From assembly GCF_039778605.1 (NCBI RefSeq), contig NZ_CP156060.1, positions 2,914,001 through 2,978,000 on the forward strand: 64,000 nt of DNA, written 5' to 3'. Below, in pieces: positions 58,001 to 64,000 of the stretch. Position 1 is the first letter of the stretch. Every line of letters begins with the position of its first letter. Below the pieces are notes generated by a model. The model did no database searches. It saw nothing but the letters and a program-made list of their open reading frames with translations, and was not told the DNA's origin. Source of the stretch: Flavobacterium sp. WV_118_3. GTDB taxonomy: Bacteria; Bacteroidota; Bacteroidia; Flavobacteriales; Flavobacteriaceae. Made by a program: the position numbers and the translations under genes.

Positions 58001-59177
58001 CCAAAACGGGAATTTTGTCGAAAAACGTCTTTTTGATCCGTGGGGGAAACTATTAAAAGTACAGGATGGGCAAGGTCACAATCTGGCCGGGCTCACACTA
58101 CTCGATCGCGGCTATACCGGACACGAACATATACAAGGTATCGGGATTATCAATATGAACGGACGGATATACGATCCGAAACTCCATCGCTTTCTCTCGC
58201 CCGATAATTACGTACAGGATCCCTATAACACTCAAAACTATAACCGTTATGGGTATTGTTGGAATAATCCGCTAAAATATACCGATCCCAGTGGTGAGTT
58301 TATATTTACAGCACTTGCTTGTATTATTCCCGGAGGTCAGGTATTCTTACCGTGGGCAATTGGTGCTGATATTGGTATGTGGAGCGGCGGAAGTATTGCC
58401 AACGGAACAACAAACCCATTTAAGTGGAATTACAGTTCCGGAAAAACCTGGAGTTATATGGCAGCCGGAGCAGTTGTTGGCGGTTTGTCAGGGGGGACCG
58501 GCTCGGCAATAGCGGGTTCTGGCATACCTATGGCGAATACTGCCGCCATAGCAAGTGCTTCGCTTATTAATTCATTAGGAACGCATATTTATACCGGTGG
58601 ACAGTCTCCTGTTTCTATAAGTTTTGGTGTTGCTTCTTATGATTTTACAAATGGTACTTTGGGGTATCTCGGTAAAAAAGGTAATTCTTTTATAGAAAAT
58701 TTAGGCTATGGATTTGGGGCTTTGGCTAACCTAGCTGATATAAATCAAATTATTAATAGCACTCATTCAGAATTATATACAGATGATACAGATTTTATAT
58801 CCCATAGTGCAATTAGAGATAAAAATACCAAAGACATTTTAATGTCTTATGGACCAAATGACACAAAGGTTCCAAGAACTAGACTAGGATTTGCATTGAA
58901 ATTACGAAAAAGTACTTCCGATTATATTCTACATGACAACACTCCACTTACGGTTGACATTACAGTAAATAAATACTCGGTTAATTTAGTAAGATGGTTA
59001 GGAAAAATTTTACCCTATCAAGGTGCTACAATCAATTGTGTAAATATGTCATCATTATCACTATGGCTAAATGGAATACCAAACATTGGTATTCACCCAT
59101 ATCTATTACATGCTACAACTTGGGCATATTCTGTAGGAATAAGACCCGATTTATTCACATATTACTTTAATCAATAA
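52047..59177 (+). CDS. SpvB/VCBS/RHS-repeat toxin-like protein (2376 aa)
   Basis: A very large exported protein. Signal peptide (KLLHFAMLLWYYTAFPQ) and SpvB-type N-terminal domain (NTGAATYTLPIARPPSLKNT, VGQGWNISSISAITRIASRT) come first. Five VCBS/FG-GAP repeats follow at residues about 327-640 (GDFDGDGRLDF, GDFNGDGISEV, GDFNGDGKSDI, GDFNGDGKTDV, DTNGDGKSDLV). RHS/YD repeats span about residues 990-2000, and the conserved core ends with FLSPDNYVQDPYNTQNYNRY and YTDPSGEF near residue 2085. After that the C-terminal tip is a Gly-rich pre-toxin region, then a variable domain with His2253 (HSAI) and Cys2331, then the conserved tail HPYLLHATTWAYSVGIRPDL. It is the likely toxin of a contact or secreted effector system. 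Confidence 0.93.
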   Translation: MRKLLHFAMLLWYYTAFPQQQPFHDTQGKLEISNTGAATYTLPIARPPSLKNTGPLINIVYQSGLFTGIVGQGWNISSISAITRIASRTDLDGSREGVHFDSTDKLAFDGQRLLVVSGEYWQIGSVYQTETQSNLKIELQRSGFGLYFIVTAPDGSRSWYGNYDNNSTDLSAFYIRRYEDPLGNFITYHYTKPFAKSLCISEIRFSGNTHGLNPLNSIQFHYKKAQRTESAYARGQKLEKIALLSHIEVKTNNQLFRKYEFTHITDPQLGYEKVSQIQEFNGAMEPANPVIFEYENTQTQNIGSEILTSYQNNLDFSAITLSGDFDGDGRLDFTTENQIFTNNFLGTTGQTPVNSPIVFDKQDTFTATTLSVNKLNPFQSIVKFSEGEGFKVYNLQNDNLTLSYTKRFDFPTHLPCFNPSKSCTSAKNAFLEGDFNGDGISEVLLYKICRVGGRQRFTEYECGQFLWVDLNPNISSLLTGNSLSAGQTPGVAILPNPDLLIGKKRYVGDFNGDGKSDIFIINPNGTYKVVGFKQLPTAPWVEPELLGKGTLSTYSENKQILFGDFNGDGKTDVMLPRASGKYNEANDWWDIYYSNPKPDHTSFFTMETFRIVDYWQHSGMHFKDGIQYSSYYVLDTNGDGKSDLVRIWRNYYKPKWTINDHDTNWKITSFVNNIGKTGTSGFTLDYETPCQNYDNSCDHHSDSPDMVIPIVSTYRHGINKEILMVRNHYNQVTYVNFTKDVAKDNLLKKVTTADGALVYEIAYQPLDTSDQNDSYGNPDEFYSSSHSVSYPNVEIKRLPFNRVVSRLTHTVGEITRHQDFKYHGYTVNMLGLGTLGFTKTARSSWYQNPSDSKIWNVMHNDPTKRGLLINTYAQLQRSGAAFSFTSGSNIPENVISSMVNEFAITTNNKVYTPLLTRQTTTDYLTSVKTVTDYLYQPVFCLPEIVRTQNFSGTTLQGETTVETEYENNPLGTGNSYYIGRTKKNITTKAYPDEYPTETRYTYNANGTLQKTQQKPLEESYFLTEDFEYDRYGNILKKTISTPGSAIPTTPRVTEYTYDTTARFMVTNKDVASGQVTQYTYHPLYGTVTSETDPNQLRTTTAYDPWGKPLTTTDYLGKRISYSYIKRANEYITKTDHEDGSSAVSVVNALGQSIRTGKTVLDGLWYFSETEYDYLGRKARESDPFQYTPSLWTTYMYDEYGRLIETVLPTGKTNRISYNGLTVTTDHGNRLESYTKNANGHIVSSTDTSGTISFKYNAYGAVTESDFQGSRITTEYDNWGRKSRLSDPSAGEYRYTYYPFGELRTTVTPKGIVKNFIDDYGRTTMTEEEATDGTNYYTRYYYNADTTLYGSIREEYLTGKVTNEEYYEYDDYKRPKKITLATPHATFIKELTYDAFGRIDKEKQTATVKTNGKTSSKTFRYTYQFGYRHQILDDATGQALWTAHSVNARDQLTQGAFGNGLHIGNQYDDYGYIQRSDTYHPNRNTSAGRPMLNLVTQFDIRTGNLTARKNNLLNHSATFQYDTLDRLVQWDNETVMLHHDTFDQAIGEFEPKTCATLTNENGSLKVAITPNCTGIKKVLLTKAKVGDQLKIRFDFNKGTTHITRISIWEYNPDNGQYFKSPKDYTSNGTQSFEHTVTQYPVIELHFDTLPLAETYPMLFFLDNLLVTMDRPETQQYDDNGRITENKLGYYNYNDNGKPYQNTSIDLFPEDASYYQNREGIFYDGMEDQKGWEHLLKRGGVPSGHPTYDDSKSKSGKYSLKIHSPDYELTAHSLNWIPIDNPHGASYTFSGWVYSDGPTSQLFLFMNSENETGYYTIVADQYTEVTHQWVYMERTVYVPAYIKKLSIRVDNNGGGNVWFDDIRIRKTENPKTDIRQLNVTYDLFKKPISITETGVEKVAFSYTADHFRNTMYYGGLEDPEQQPLRKDYAADGSMEITTNQQTGVSTFVFFVGGDAYTAPAIFKDNGTTGEYLYLHRDYQGTIVAISNQNGNFVEKRLFDPWGKLLKVQDGQGHNLAGLTLLDRGYTGHEHIQGIGIINMNGRIYDPKLHRFLSPDNYVQDPYNTQNYNRYGYCWNNPLKYTDPSGEFIFTALACIIPGGQVFLPWAIGADIGMWSGGSIANGTTNPFKWNYSSGKTWSYMAAGAVVGGLSGGTGSAIAGSGIPMANTAAIASASLINSLGTHIYTGGQSPVSISFGVASYDFTNGTLGYLGKKGNSFIENLGYGFGALANLADINQIINSTHSELYTDDTDFISHSAIRDKNTKDILMSYGPNDTKVPRTRLGFALKLRKSTSDYILHDNTPLTVDITVNKYSVNLVRWLGKILPYQGATINCVNMSSLSLWLNGIPNIGIHPYLLHATTWAYSVGIRPDLFTYYFNQ

Positions 59178-59182
59178 TTAAA

Positions 59183-59605
59183 ATGAATAATTTATTAATA
59201 ATATTTATGTTTTTTTTTTCGTGTGAAAAAGAATCCAATTTAAAACCTTTACAGGAAGATGTTTATGTATATGAAGCTTCACCAAAGATATATGGGCAGT
59301 CGATTATTGGCTTTGTTATTGTTCAAGATAATGTAGTTAAACAAATACTTAACTATAAAATATATTTTTCAGATAAAAAGGGAATAATAAAAATCAATAA
59401 AAAAGATTATCCCTCTAACCATACTTATACATACAAAAAAGATGGTAAAGGGAATATTATTATAGAGGGGCTAAATATTCAAGCTTATACAAGTGAATCG
59501 TATGTTAAACATAAATTTAATAAGGATAAACTATATAAAGCTATTCATCCTAATTTTTTAACTAGTTCTAATCAACAAAAAATGAAAATACTGAACGAGT
59601 ATTAA
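59183..59605 (+). CDS. Small lipoprotein, candidate immunity protein
   Basis: The 140-residue product starts with MNNLLIIFMFFFSCEKESN: a short hydrophobic segment followed by Cys, in lipobox form, so it is probably anchored as a lipoprotein. The remainder is basic and lysine-rich (KIYFSDKKGIIKINKKDYPS). The gene is strikingly AT-rich compared with the RHS core, and its ATG lies 5 bases behind the stop of the RHS gene. Location, size, composition and export signal all fit an immunity protein for the toxin tip; no family is recognised. Its 3' end meets the remnant of another toxin tail. Confidence 0.65.
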   Translation: MNNLLIIFMFFFSCEKESNLKPLQEDVYVYEASPKIYGQSIIGFVIVQDNVVKQILNYKIYFSDKKGIIKINKKDYPSNHTYTYKKDGKGNIIIEGLNIQAYTSESYVKHKFNKDKLYKAIHPNFLTSSNQQKMKILNEY

Positions 59606-59720
59606 GCTTAGCAGGAGCACCTGCCTTGGGGCTCCATCCTTATATTCTTCACGGACAAATGTATTTACGAAGTCTTGGTGTTAGTCCATTTTATATTCTT
59701 ATTACTATTCTTATCATTAA
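59587..59720 (+). pseudogene. Decayed RHS toxin tail
   Basis: Frame reads ENTERVLSLAGAPALGLHPY and on with ILHGQMYLRSLGVSPF, corresponding to the conserved tail of the toxin tips at 59037-59177 and 61118-61258. One frameshift near 59690 moves it to a frame ending YSYYYSYH then TAA at 59718-59720. The stop stands 4 bases before the ATG of the next small gene, the same arrangement as at the two other tails. The upstream part of the toxin domain is gone. Confidence 0.7.
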
Positions 59721-59724
59721 AGCT

Positions 59725-60216
59725 ATGCTAAAAATACAACTATTTTTATTGCTTCTTTTAAACTTAAATACGCAAAAGCAACCTATTAAACATATATATA
59801 TTGGAAAAAGTTTTTCATGGACTATTTATTACGATAATCAAAAGCTACCTAAAGTAGTCGAAATTGCTAATATTAAATTCGGTTATTTAGATTATTTTGA
59901 TAATCACAATAATAGTAAAAGAGGAAAACTATACAATAAAAACGGAGAAATTTATTATAAAAATAAAGCTTTAAATATTGACATAAAGCTTAAACAAAAA
60001 AAGTATACTCTTAAAATCGACCGACAAAGGCAAAAATTATTTGAAATAAATGCTTTTAATGAAATCTCAAAATTGAAAGACTCCTTAAAAGTACAAGAAT
60101 ATAAATTTGACTGGAATGTTAAAAGTGATTATCTATATTATAGAGATAATCTTTTTATATCAAAAGATTATGAACCTGATTATATTAAAAAATTTTATAA
60201 AAGCTTAAATAATTAA
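59725..60216 (+). CDS. Exported small protein, candidate immunity protein of a lost toxin
   Basis: The frame is open from 59626, but its first 33 codons belong to the toxin tail remnant; the ATG at 59725 (MLKIQLFLLLLLNLNTQKQ) gives a signal peptide and is 4 bases behind the restored tail stop. The 163-residue product is basic and Lys/Tyr/Asn-rich, with a beta-rich middle (KHIYIGKSFSWTIYYDNQKL) and a helical C-terminus. Like its neighbours, the gene is far more AT-rich than the RHS core. It is unrelated in sequence to the other two candidate immunity proteins of the locus. Confidence 0.6.
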   Translation: MLKIQLFLLLLLNLNTQKQPIKHIYIGKSFSWTIYYDNQKLPKVVEIANIKFGYLDYFDNHNNSKRGKLYNKNGEIYYKNKALNIDIKLKQKKYTLKIDRQRQKLFEINAFNEISKLKDSLKVQEYKFDWNVKSDYLYYRDNLFISKDYEPDYIKKFYKSLNN

Positions 60217-60250
60217 AATATTTTCTCTTTCTTGATAATTATAGAATTCA

Positions 60251-61258
60251 TATAACACCCAAAATTATAACCGGTATGGCTATTGCTTAAACAACCCTTT
60301 GAAGTATACGGATGAAAGTGGGGAGTTTATATTTACAACATTAGCAGCGATTTTTTGCCCTGTTCTTCTCCCGGCAGCCATTGGAGCGGATATTGGTATG
60401 TGGATAGGCGGTAGTAAGGCCAATGGAACCCTGAATCCTTTCCAATGGGATTACAGTTCGGGAAAAACCTGGGGTTATATGGCCGGGGGTGCTATTGCTG
60501 GTGGTGTATCCGGATATTTAGGTGGTGCTATTGCAACATCAGGAATCCCGTTTGCCAATACAGCTGCCATTGCCGGAGCATCAGTAACCAACTCCGTTGG
60601 AACTTATATCTATACCGGAGGACAATCGGATATTTCTATGTCGTTTGGAGTTGGTAGTTATAATTTTAGTACCAGACAATTGGGAATATCCCGGAAAAAA
60701 AGGGAATTCTTTTATAGAAAATTTAGGGTATGGGTTTGGGGCTTTGGCTAATGTGAGTGATGCACTAATAGGCCTGAATCCTAAAGGAATTGATTTAGTA
60801 ACAGAACATTCCGACTCAACAGGTCATTCCGCCATTGTAAAAGAAGGATCTTCAACAGCAACTGGTTATGGCAATGGAAATCCGGCTAATACAGACCCAA
60901 ATGGAATTATATCTGTTGGTCCAAACAGATATACAGATCCAGGAGGCAGTTGGCACTGGATGAAAGGACTAATAAATGGGATACCCATACAACTAAAGGG
61001 AACGCTTTTTGGCGACAAAACTTAAAAGTTAATATGAATACAATAGAGAAATATGCTCATTGGTTAAACGTTAAGGAAGCGACGGGGAAATTGGTTTATA
61101 GTGTAGCACTCAGTAGTTGTGTAACTCATACTTCAAGAGCACTTAATCTTTCAGGGATATTTAACATTAGCATACACCCATATTTATTAAATGCCCAAAT
61201 GTACCTCTGGAGTAATGGTATAAGACCCTGGAGTTTTAGTTACTTTTTAAATCAATAA
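60251..61258 (+). pseudogene. Orphan RHS C-terminal cassette with two frameshifts
   Basis: Similarity to the full-length RHS gene begins abruptly at YNTQNYNRYGYCLNNPLKYT (60251), the last part of the RHS core. It continues through the Gly-rich pre-toxin region (GYMAGGAIAGGVSGYLGGAI) to a full toxin tip. One extra A near 60684 and one missing A near 60967 shift the frame forward and back. The repaired tip reads KKGNSFIENLGYGFGALANV ... GHSAIVKEG ... GSWHWMKGTNKWDTHTTKG ... SSCVTHTSRALNLSGIFNIS ... IHPYLLNAQMYLWSNGIRPW ... FSYFLNQ. No start codon or RHS repeats precede it, so it is a displaced cassette. Confidence 0.85.
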
Positions 61259-61262
61259 AATC

Positions 61263-61490
61263 ATGAAACATATATTTTTAAAATTGCTCATATCCATAAC
61301 TTTCACGCTTATGCTATCTGGACAAGAAAAATCATTAGAAAACACACCAAAGGATATTTTAGAATGTCTTGTAGAAATGGGAAAGAACACTTTACCTAAT
61401 CTGAATGTTTGTGAAAATAAATATTTGAATTTCCATTTCAAAAAAGATAAAAATACATTTGACTTTTTTAATAAAAGTGTCTCGTCCTGA
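61263..61490 (+). CDS. Exported small protein, probably truncated candidate immunity protein
   Basis: Starts 4 bases after the stop of the orphan toxin tip. The first 24 residues form a signal peptide (HIFLKLLISITFTLMLSGQE). Only 75 residues long, it stops at a TGA in the bases GTCCTGAAAAAAGTTGAC, which I suspect is a scar of another element. The mature part (LECLVEMGKNTLPNLNVCEN) has two cysteines. It is AT-rich, as are the other candidate immunity genes here. A longer original gene is likely. Confidence 0.5.
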   Translation: MKHIFLKLLISITFTLMLSGQEKSLENTPKDILECLVEMGKNTLPNLNVCENKYLNFHFKKDKNTFDFFNKSVSS

Positions 61491-61608
61491 AAAAAGTTGA
61501 CTAAATAAATATCAACACTAGACAAACAAAAACAAAACAAGGACTTCAAATCTTATAAAAGATAATCGAAAAACATAAAACATTAACTTTAAATAACCGA
61601 TAGGTTAA

Positions 61609-61749
61609 ATTAATATTGGTTTTGATGTTACATTAAAACAAGCCGGAAACGGTTTTGTTTCGGGTTTTGTTACCGGAGCCGGAGGTGCTTATGAAACCGA
61701 ACGGATAGCAAGCGGACTGTCGCTCAAACCAAACAACAGTAACTTTTAA
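61609..61749 (+). pseudogene. Scrap of an RHS-type C-terminus
   Basis: An ATG-less frame reads INIGFDVTLKQAGNGFVSGF and VTGAGGAYETERIASGLSLK, then PNNSNF and TAA. The Gly-rich repeats GFVSGFVTGAGGAYE are typical of the region following the core in many flavobacterial RHS proteins. Everything upstream of it has gone. It marks the end of the RHS graveyard before umuC. Confidence 0.45.
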
Positions 61750-61757
61750 CGCCTTAT

Positions 61758-61790
61758 TTTGTCTCCCTAACGACCAAAATCGTAATTTTA
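61758..61790 (+). promoter_or_regulatory. Candidate promoter of umuCD
   Basis: TTTG (61758-61761) and TAATTTTA (61783-61790, one mismatch) are 21 bases apart. The ATG follows 5 bases later, which would give a leaderless or nearly leaderless message. No recognisable SOS operator was found. Confidence 0.35.
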
Positions 61791-61794
61791 CACC

Positions 61795-63063
61795 ATGTAT
61801 GCTTTGGTCGATTGTAACAACTTTTATGCTTCCTGCGAGCGGGTATTTCAACCGCAATACGTGGGTAAACCCGTCGTGATTTTATCCAACAACGACGGTT
61901 GCATCATTTCGCGTAGTGAAGAAGCCAAAGCGCTCGGTATTCCAATGGGCGCTCCGGAATTCCAGGTGCGCGATCAACTCAAACAACTCGACATTAAAGT
62001 GTTTTCGTCCAATTATGCGCTCTATGGTGATCTTAGCGGACGCGTGATGAATATCCTCCGACAATTTACACCACACGTCGAAGAATACAGTATCGACGAG
62101 GCTTTTCTGAATTTCGACGGTATGCCAATAGCCGATTACCACGATTACGGAATCCAAATCAAAAATCGAATCCAGAAATGGCTCAGTATTCCAATATGCG
62201 TCGGCATGGCGCCTACCAAAGCACTGTCGAAAGTCGCTAATAAAATCGCGAAAAAATTCCAGGAACGTACCGGTGGTGTCTATGTAATCGACAGCGAAGA
62301 AAAACGTATTAAAGCCTTAAAGTGGACCAAAATTGAAGACGTTTGGGGTATCGGTTATCGTTTGATCAAAAAAGTAAAAGCGCAACGGATCTTTACCGCC
62401 TATGATTTTACCTTGCCGGAACACGAAGCCTGGATCCGTAGGGAAATGGGGGTTGTTGGCCTGCGACTTCGAAGCGAATTACTCGGAATTCCCGTGCTTG
62501 AACTCGAAACGCAACAGGATTCGAAAAAGAGTATCGCCATTACCCGTAGTTTCGAAAAAAAGTTGTCCGATTATCGGGAAATACGGGAACGAATTGCCAC
62601 TTTTGCGTCCGTTTGTGCCGAAAAACTGCGCAAACAGAAATCCTGTTGTTATAGCGTGGTAGTGCTTTTGGTAAAAGACAAACACCAAACACCCTCAAAA
62701 CGACACTATTTTAGTCTGATGGAAAACCTGCCGTTTGCCAGCAATTCGAATATCACGATTAGCAATATGGCTATCGGCTTACTCGAAAAGTTATACGAAC
62801 CCAATGCGGTCTATCTCAAAGCTGGTGTAATCGTAACCCAATTGATGCCACAGGATCAAAAGCAATTGCATTTATTTGAAGAAGAAAATCCAAGACATCA
62901 GAAATTGATGGAGGTCATGGACAACTATCACCAAAAAACAGGCAATCGAAAAATCCGATTGGGAAATCAGGATTTACAACGAACCTGGAAAATGAAACAA
63001 CAGCATCTTTCACCCAACTATACAACCGACATTAAAGACATACTGGAAATACAATGCCACTAG
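61795..63063 (+). CDS. umuC: Y-family DNA polymerase V catalytic subunit
   Basis: Error-prone translesion polymerase of 422 residues. The catalytic carboxylates are Asp6 (ALVDCNNFYASCERVFQP) and Asp101-Glu102 (YSIDEAFLNF). ILSNNDGCIISRSEEAKALG belongs to the fingers, followed by the thumb and little-finger domain, including the helix-hairpin-helix KVANKIAKKFQERTGGVYVI. It ends with a UmuC-type C-terminal part. Its 3' end overlaps umuD by 10 bases. The gene order umuC-umuD is the reverse of the E. coli umuDC operon. Confidence 0.94.
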   Translation: MYALVDCNNFYASCERVFQPQYVGKPVVILSNNDGCIISRSEEAKALGIPMGAPEFQVRDQLKQLDIKVFSSNYALYGDLSGRVMNILRQFTPHVEEYSIDEAFLNFDGMPIADYHDYGIQIKNRIQKWLSIPICVGMAPTKALSKVANKIAKKFQERTGGVYVIDSEEKRIKALKWTKIEDVWGIGYRLIKKVKAQRIFTAYDFTLPEHEAWIRREMGVVGLRLRSELLGIPVLELETQQDSKKSIAITRSFEKKLSDYREIRERIATFASVCAEKLRKQKSCCYSVVVLLVKDKHQTPSKRHYFSLMENLPFASNSNITISNMAIGLLEKLYEPNAVYLKAGVIVTQLMPQDQKQLHLFEEENPRHQKLMEVMDNYHQKTGNRKIRLGNQDLQRTWKMKQQHLSPNYTTDIKDILEIQCH

Positions 63064-63491
63064 ACAAAACGCCCCTGAAATTTTTTATGCCCGAAAGCGA
63101 TGCTTCGGTAGAATTACCTTTTATAGCCGATGGTATCAAAGCGGGATTTCCCTCGCCTGCCGCCGATTTCGACGGTACTAAAATCAGTCTGGATAAAGTG
63201 GTGGTTAAAAATCAGGAGGCTACTTTTTATGCACGGGCCAAAGGAAATTCGATGTGCGGTGCCGGTATCGACGATGGCGATATTCTGGTGATCGACCGTA
63301 GTCTGGAACCAAAAAATAATAAAATTGCCGTTTGTTATATCGATGGGGAATTTACCGTAAAACGGATTAAAATCGAAAAGGATTGTATCTACCTCATCCC
63401 GGAAAATACCGATTACAATCCGATAAAAGTAACCGAAGAAAATGATTTGATCATCTGGGGAATCGTTACCTATGTATTGAAGAGTGTTTAG
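63054..63491 (+). CDS. umuD: UmuD-like self-cleaving S24 peptidase
   Basis: Partner of UmuC in polymerase V; it is cleaved in a RecA-stimulated reaction to UmuD'. The likely cleavage site is Ala30-Gly31 in KAGFPSPAADF, and the catalytic dyad is Ser66 (GNSM) and Lys103 (GEFTVKRIK). 145 residues, the usual length. Start at 63054 overlaps umuC; end overlaps the convergent gene at 63488 by four bases. Confidence 0.93.
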   Translation: MPLDKTPLKFFMPESDASVELPFIADGIKAGFPSPAADFDGTKISLDKVVVKNQEATFYARAKGNSMCGAGIDDGDILVIDRSLEPKNNKIAVCYIDGEFTVKRIKIEKDCIYLIPENTDYNPIKVTEENDLIIWGIVTYVLKSV

Positions 63492-63844
63492 TTTTTACAC
63501 AACTCATCCAAATAGGTATTAAGGTCCAACTGGAAAAGCGTTCCTTCTACCAGATCTTTAATCTGGTATACTTCTTTTTGCGTTACCGCAAGATCCAGGG
63601 CTTCAAATGGCGTTTTTAATAAAAATTTATGGCAACGACTACGCATTTCACAGTCCGAACAACAAGTACTTTGACACGATAAATCGATCAGTTCCGAAAA
63701 TTCCTGTATCTGCTCGCGAGTCAGGTAAAATCCGGTTTCTTTAAATACCAACTGTACCTTATGACGTAAGGTTTGCTGGTCTTTAATCCAGAAAAATGCT
63801 ACTCCGAAATCGTTATGATATAGTTGTTCTATCTGTTGCATCAC
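63488..63844 (-). CDS. Conserved hypothetical protein with cysteine cluster (118 aa)
   Basis: The start at 63844 has two consecutive ATG codons. The protein contains a tight cysteine cluster, LSCQSTCCSDCEMRSRCHKF (residues about 55-74), that could bind zinc or an iron-sulfur cluster. The rest is helical. I recall small proteins of this type being common and conserved in Flavobacteria, but their function is unknown. A minus-strand TATATTTG at 63858-63865 could be its promoter. Confidence 0.7.
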   Translation of the reverse strand: MMQQIEQLYHNDFGVAFFWIKDQQTLRHKVQLVFKETGFYLTREQIQEFSELIDLSCQSTCCSDCEMRSRCHKFLLKTPFEALDLAVTQKEVYQIKDLVEGTLFQLDLNTYLDELCKN

Positions 63845-63857
63845 CTTTAATTTTAAA

Positions 63858-63865
63858 CAAATATA
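63858..63865 (-). promoter_or_regulatory. -7 promoter element of the gene at 63844
   Basis: On the minus strand this reads TATATTTG, a perfect match to TAnnTTTG, 14 bases before the start codon. A -33 TTG is not seen at the expected distance. Confidence 0.4.
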
Positions 63866-63917
63866 GGAAATTATTTATATTCATTCTAAATAAAATAATT
63901 TTATTTTCAGGATAGCC

Positions 63918-63972
63918 TACCCTTATACCAGGGACCTACCCTTATACCAGGGACCTACCAATATAAGGGCAT
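63918..63972. repeat. Direct 19-base repeats with an inverted partner
   Basis: CCTACCCTTATACCAGGGA occurs twice in a row (63918-63936 and 63937-63955). A third, partial CCTACC then follows, and TATAAGGG at 63964-63971 is the reverse complement of CCCTTATA within each repeat. The 19-base spacing equals about two helical turns, which would suit tandem regulator binding to control a gene beyond the right edge. Confidence 0.7.
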
Positions 63973-64000
63973 TCCAAAAAACCATTTTTATTAAGGCTAT

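Larger units (their letters stand above)
61491..61794. other. Intergenic region with RHS scrap, before umuC
   Basis: This stretch of 304 bases is AT-rich. It starts with the possible insertion scar at 61479-61501, then has about 100 bases without a recognisable feature, the short RHS-like remnant at 61609-61749 and the short region with the umuC promoter candidate. Confidence 0.4.

Noticed and set aside
63918..63955. CRISPR array
   Set aside because: The repeats are directly adjacent, without spacers, and only two full copies exist.

Overview
The window looks like chromosomal DNA of a member of the Flavobacteriaceae (Bacteroidota), most likely Flavobacterium or a close relative. The supporting signs are low GC content, type IX secretion (T9SS) C-terminal sorting domains, promoters of the Bacteroidota form TTG-N19-TAnnTTTG with weak ribosome binding sites, a complex I operon with a short NuoG and separate NuoC and NuoD, and large SpvB/RHS proteins. 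The species cannot be named from sequence alone.

Layout. 1-11560 is accessory: the 5' end of an SpvB-type toxin-like gene running off the left edge, then runs of small uncharacterised genes, among them a frameshifted gene (1947-2408), a three-gene set (2503-4465), a five-gene ankyrin operon (4846-9762) and a leftover tail of a lost paralogue (10877-10921). 11760-35800 is mostly core: tRNA-Ser(GGA), a lysophosphatidate-acyltransferase-like gene with ansA, tatD, a retropepsin-like gene, two T9SS-sorted fibronectin-type proteins with nearly identical tails, a Tet-like MFS exporter, sucAB (2-oxoglutarate dehydrogenase E1 and E2), a polyprenyl diphosphate synthase, and a TetR-regulated RND efflux operon with a candidate operator palindrome. 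36031-51273 holds aspS, a cold-shock gene and a complete nuoABCDEFGHIJKLMN operon between a perfect-spacing promoter and a strong terminator. 61795-63491 is umuC-umuD.

The most unusual region is 51528-61750. A small T9SS-sorted protein with a single YD-type motif precedes a 2376-residue SpvB/VCBS/RHS protein. Downstream are a decayed copy of the toxin tail, a frameshifted orphan copy of the whole RHS C-terminal tip and a further RHS-like scrap. The same unit appears three times: a conserved toxin tail ending in a stop, 4-5 bases, then an ATG opening a small AT-rich gene with a lipoprotein or secretion signal. This reads as a polymorphic toxin locus that acquires new C-terminal/immunity cassettes and leaves old ones behind. 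The toxin tips share a His...Cys pattern (HSAI, then a Cys about 80 residues later) that suggests, but does not prove, a circularly permuted papain-like hydrolase. Exported candidate immunity proteins fit an extracytoplasmic target.

How parts relate: SucA/SucB supply NADH and succinyl-CoA, and the nuo operon oxidises quinone-coupled reductant at the membrane. The RND operon and the MFS gene handle drug or metabolite export. The T9SS-sorted proteins and the RHS protein are the cell-surface and competition part of the window.
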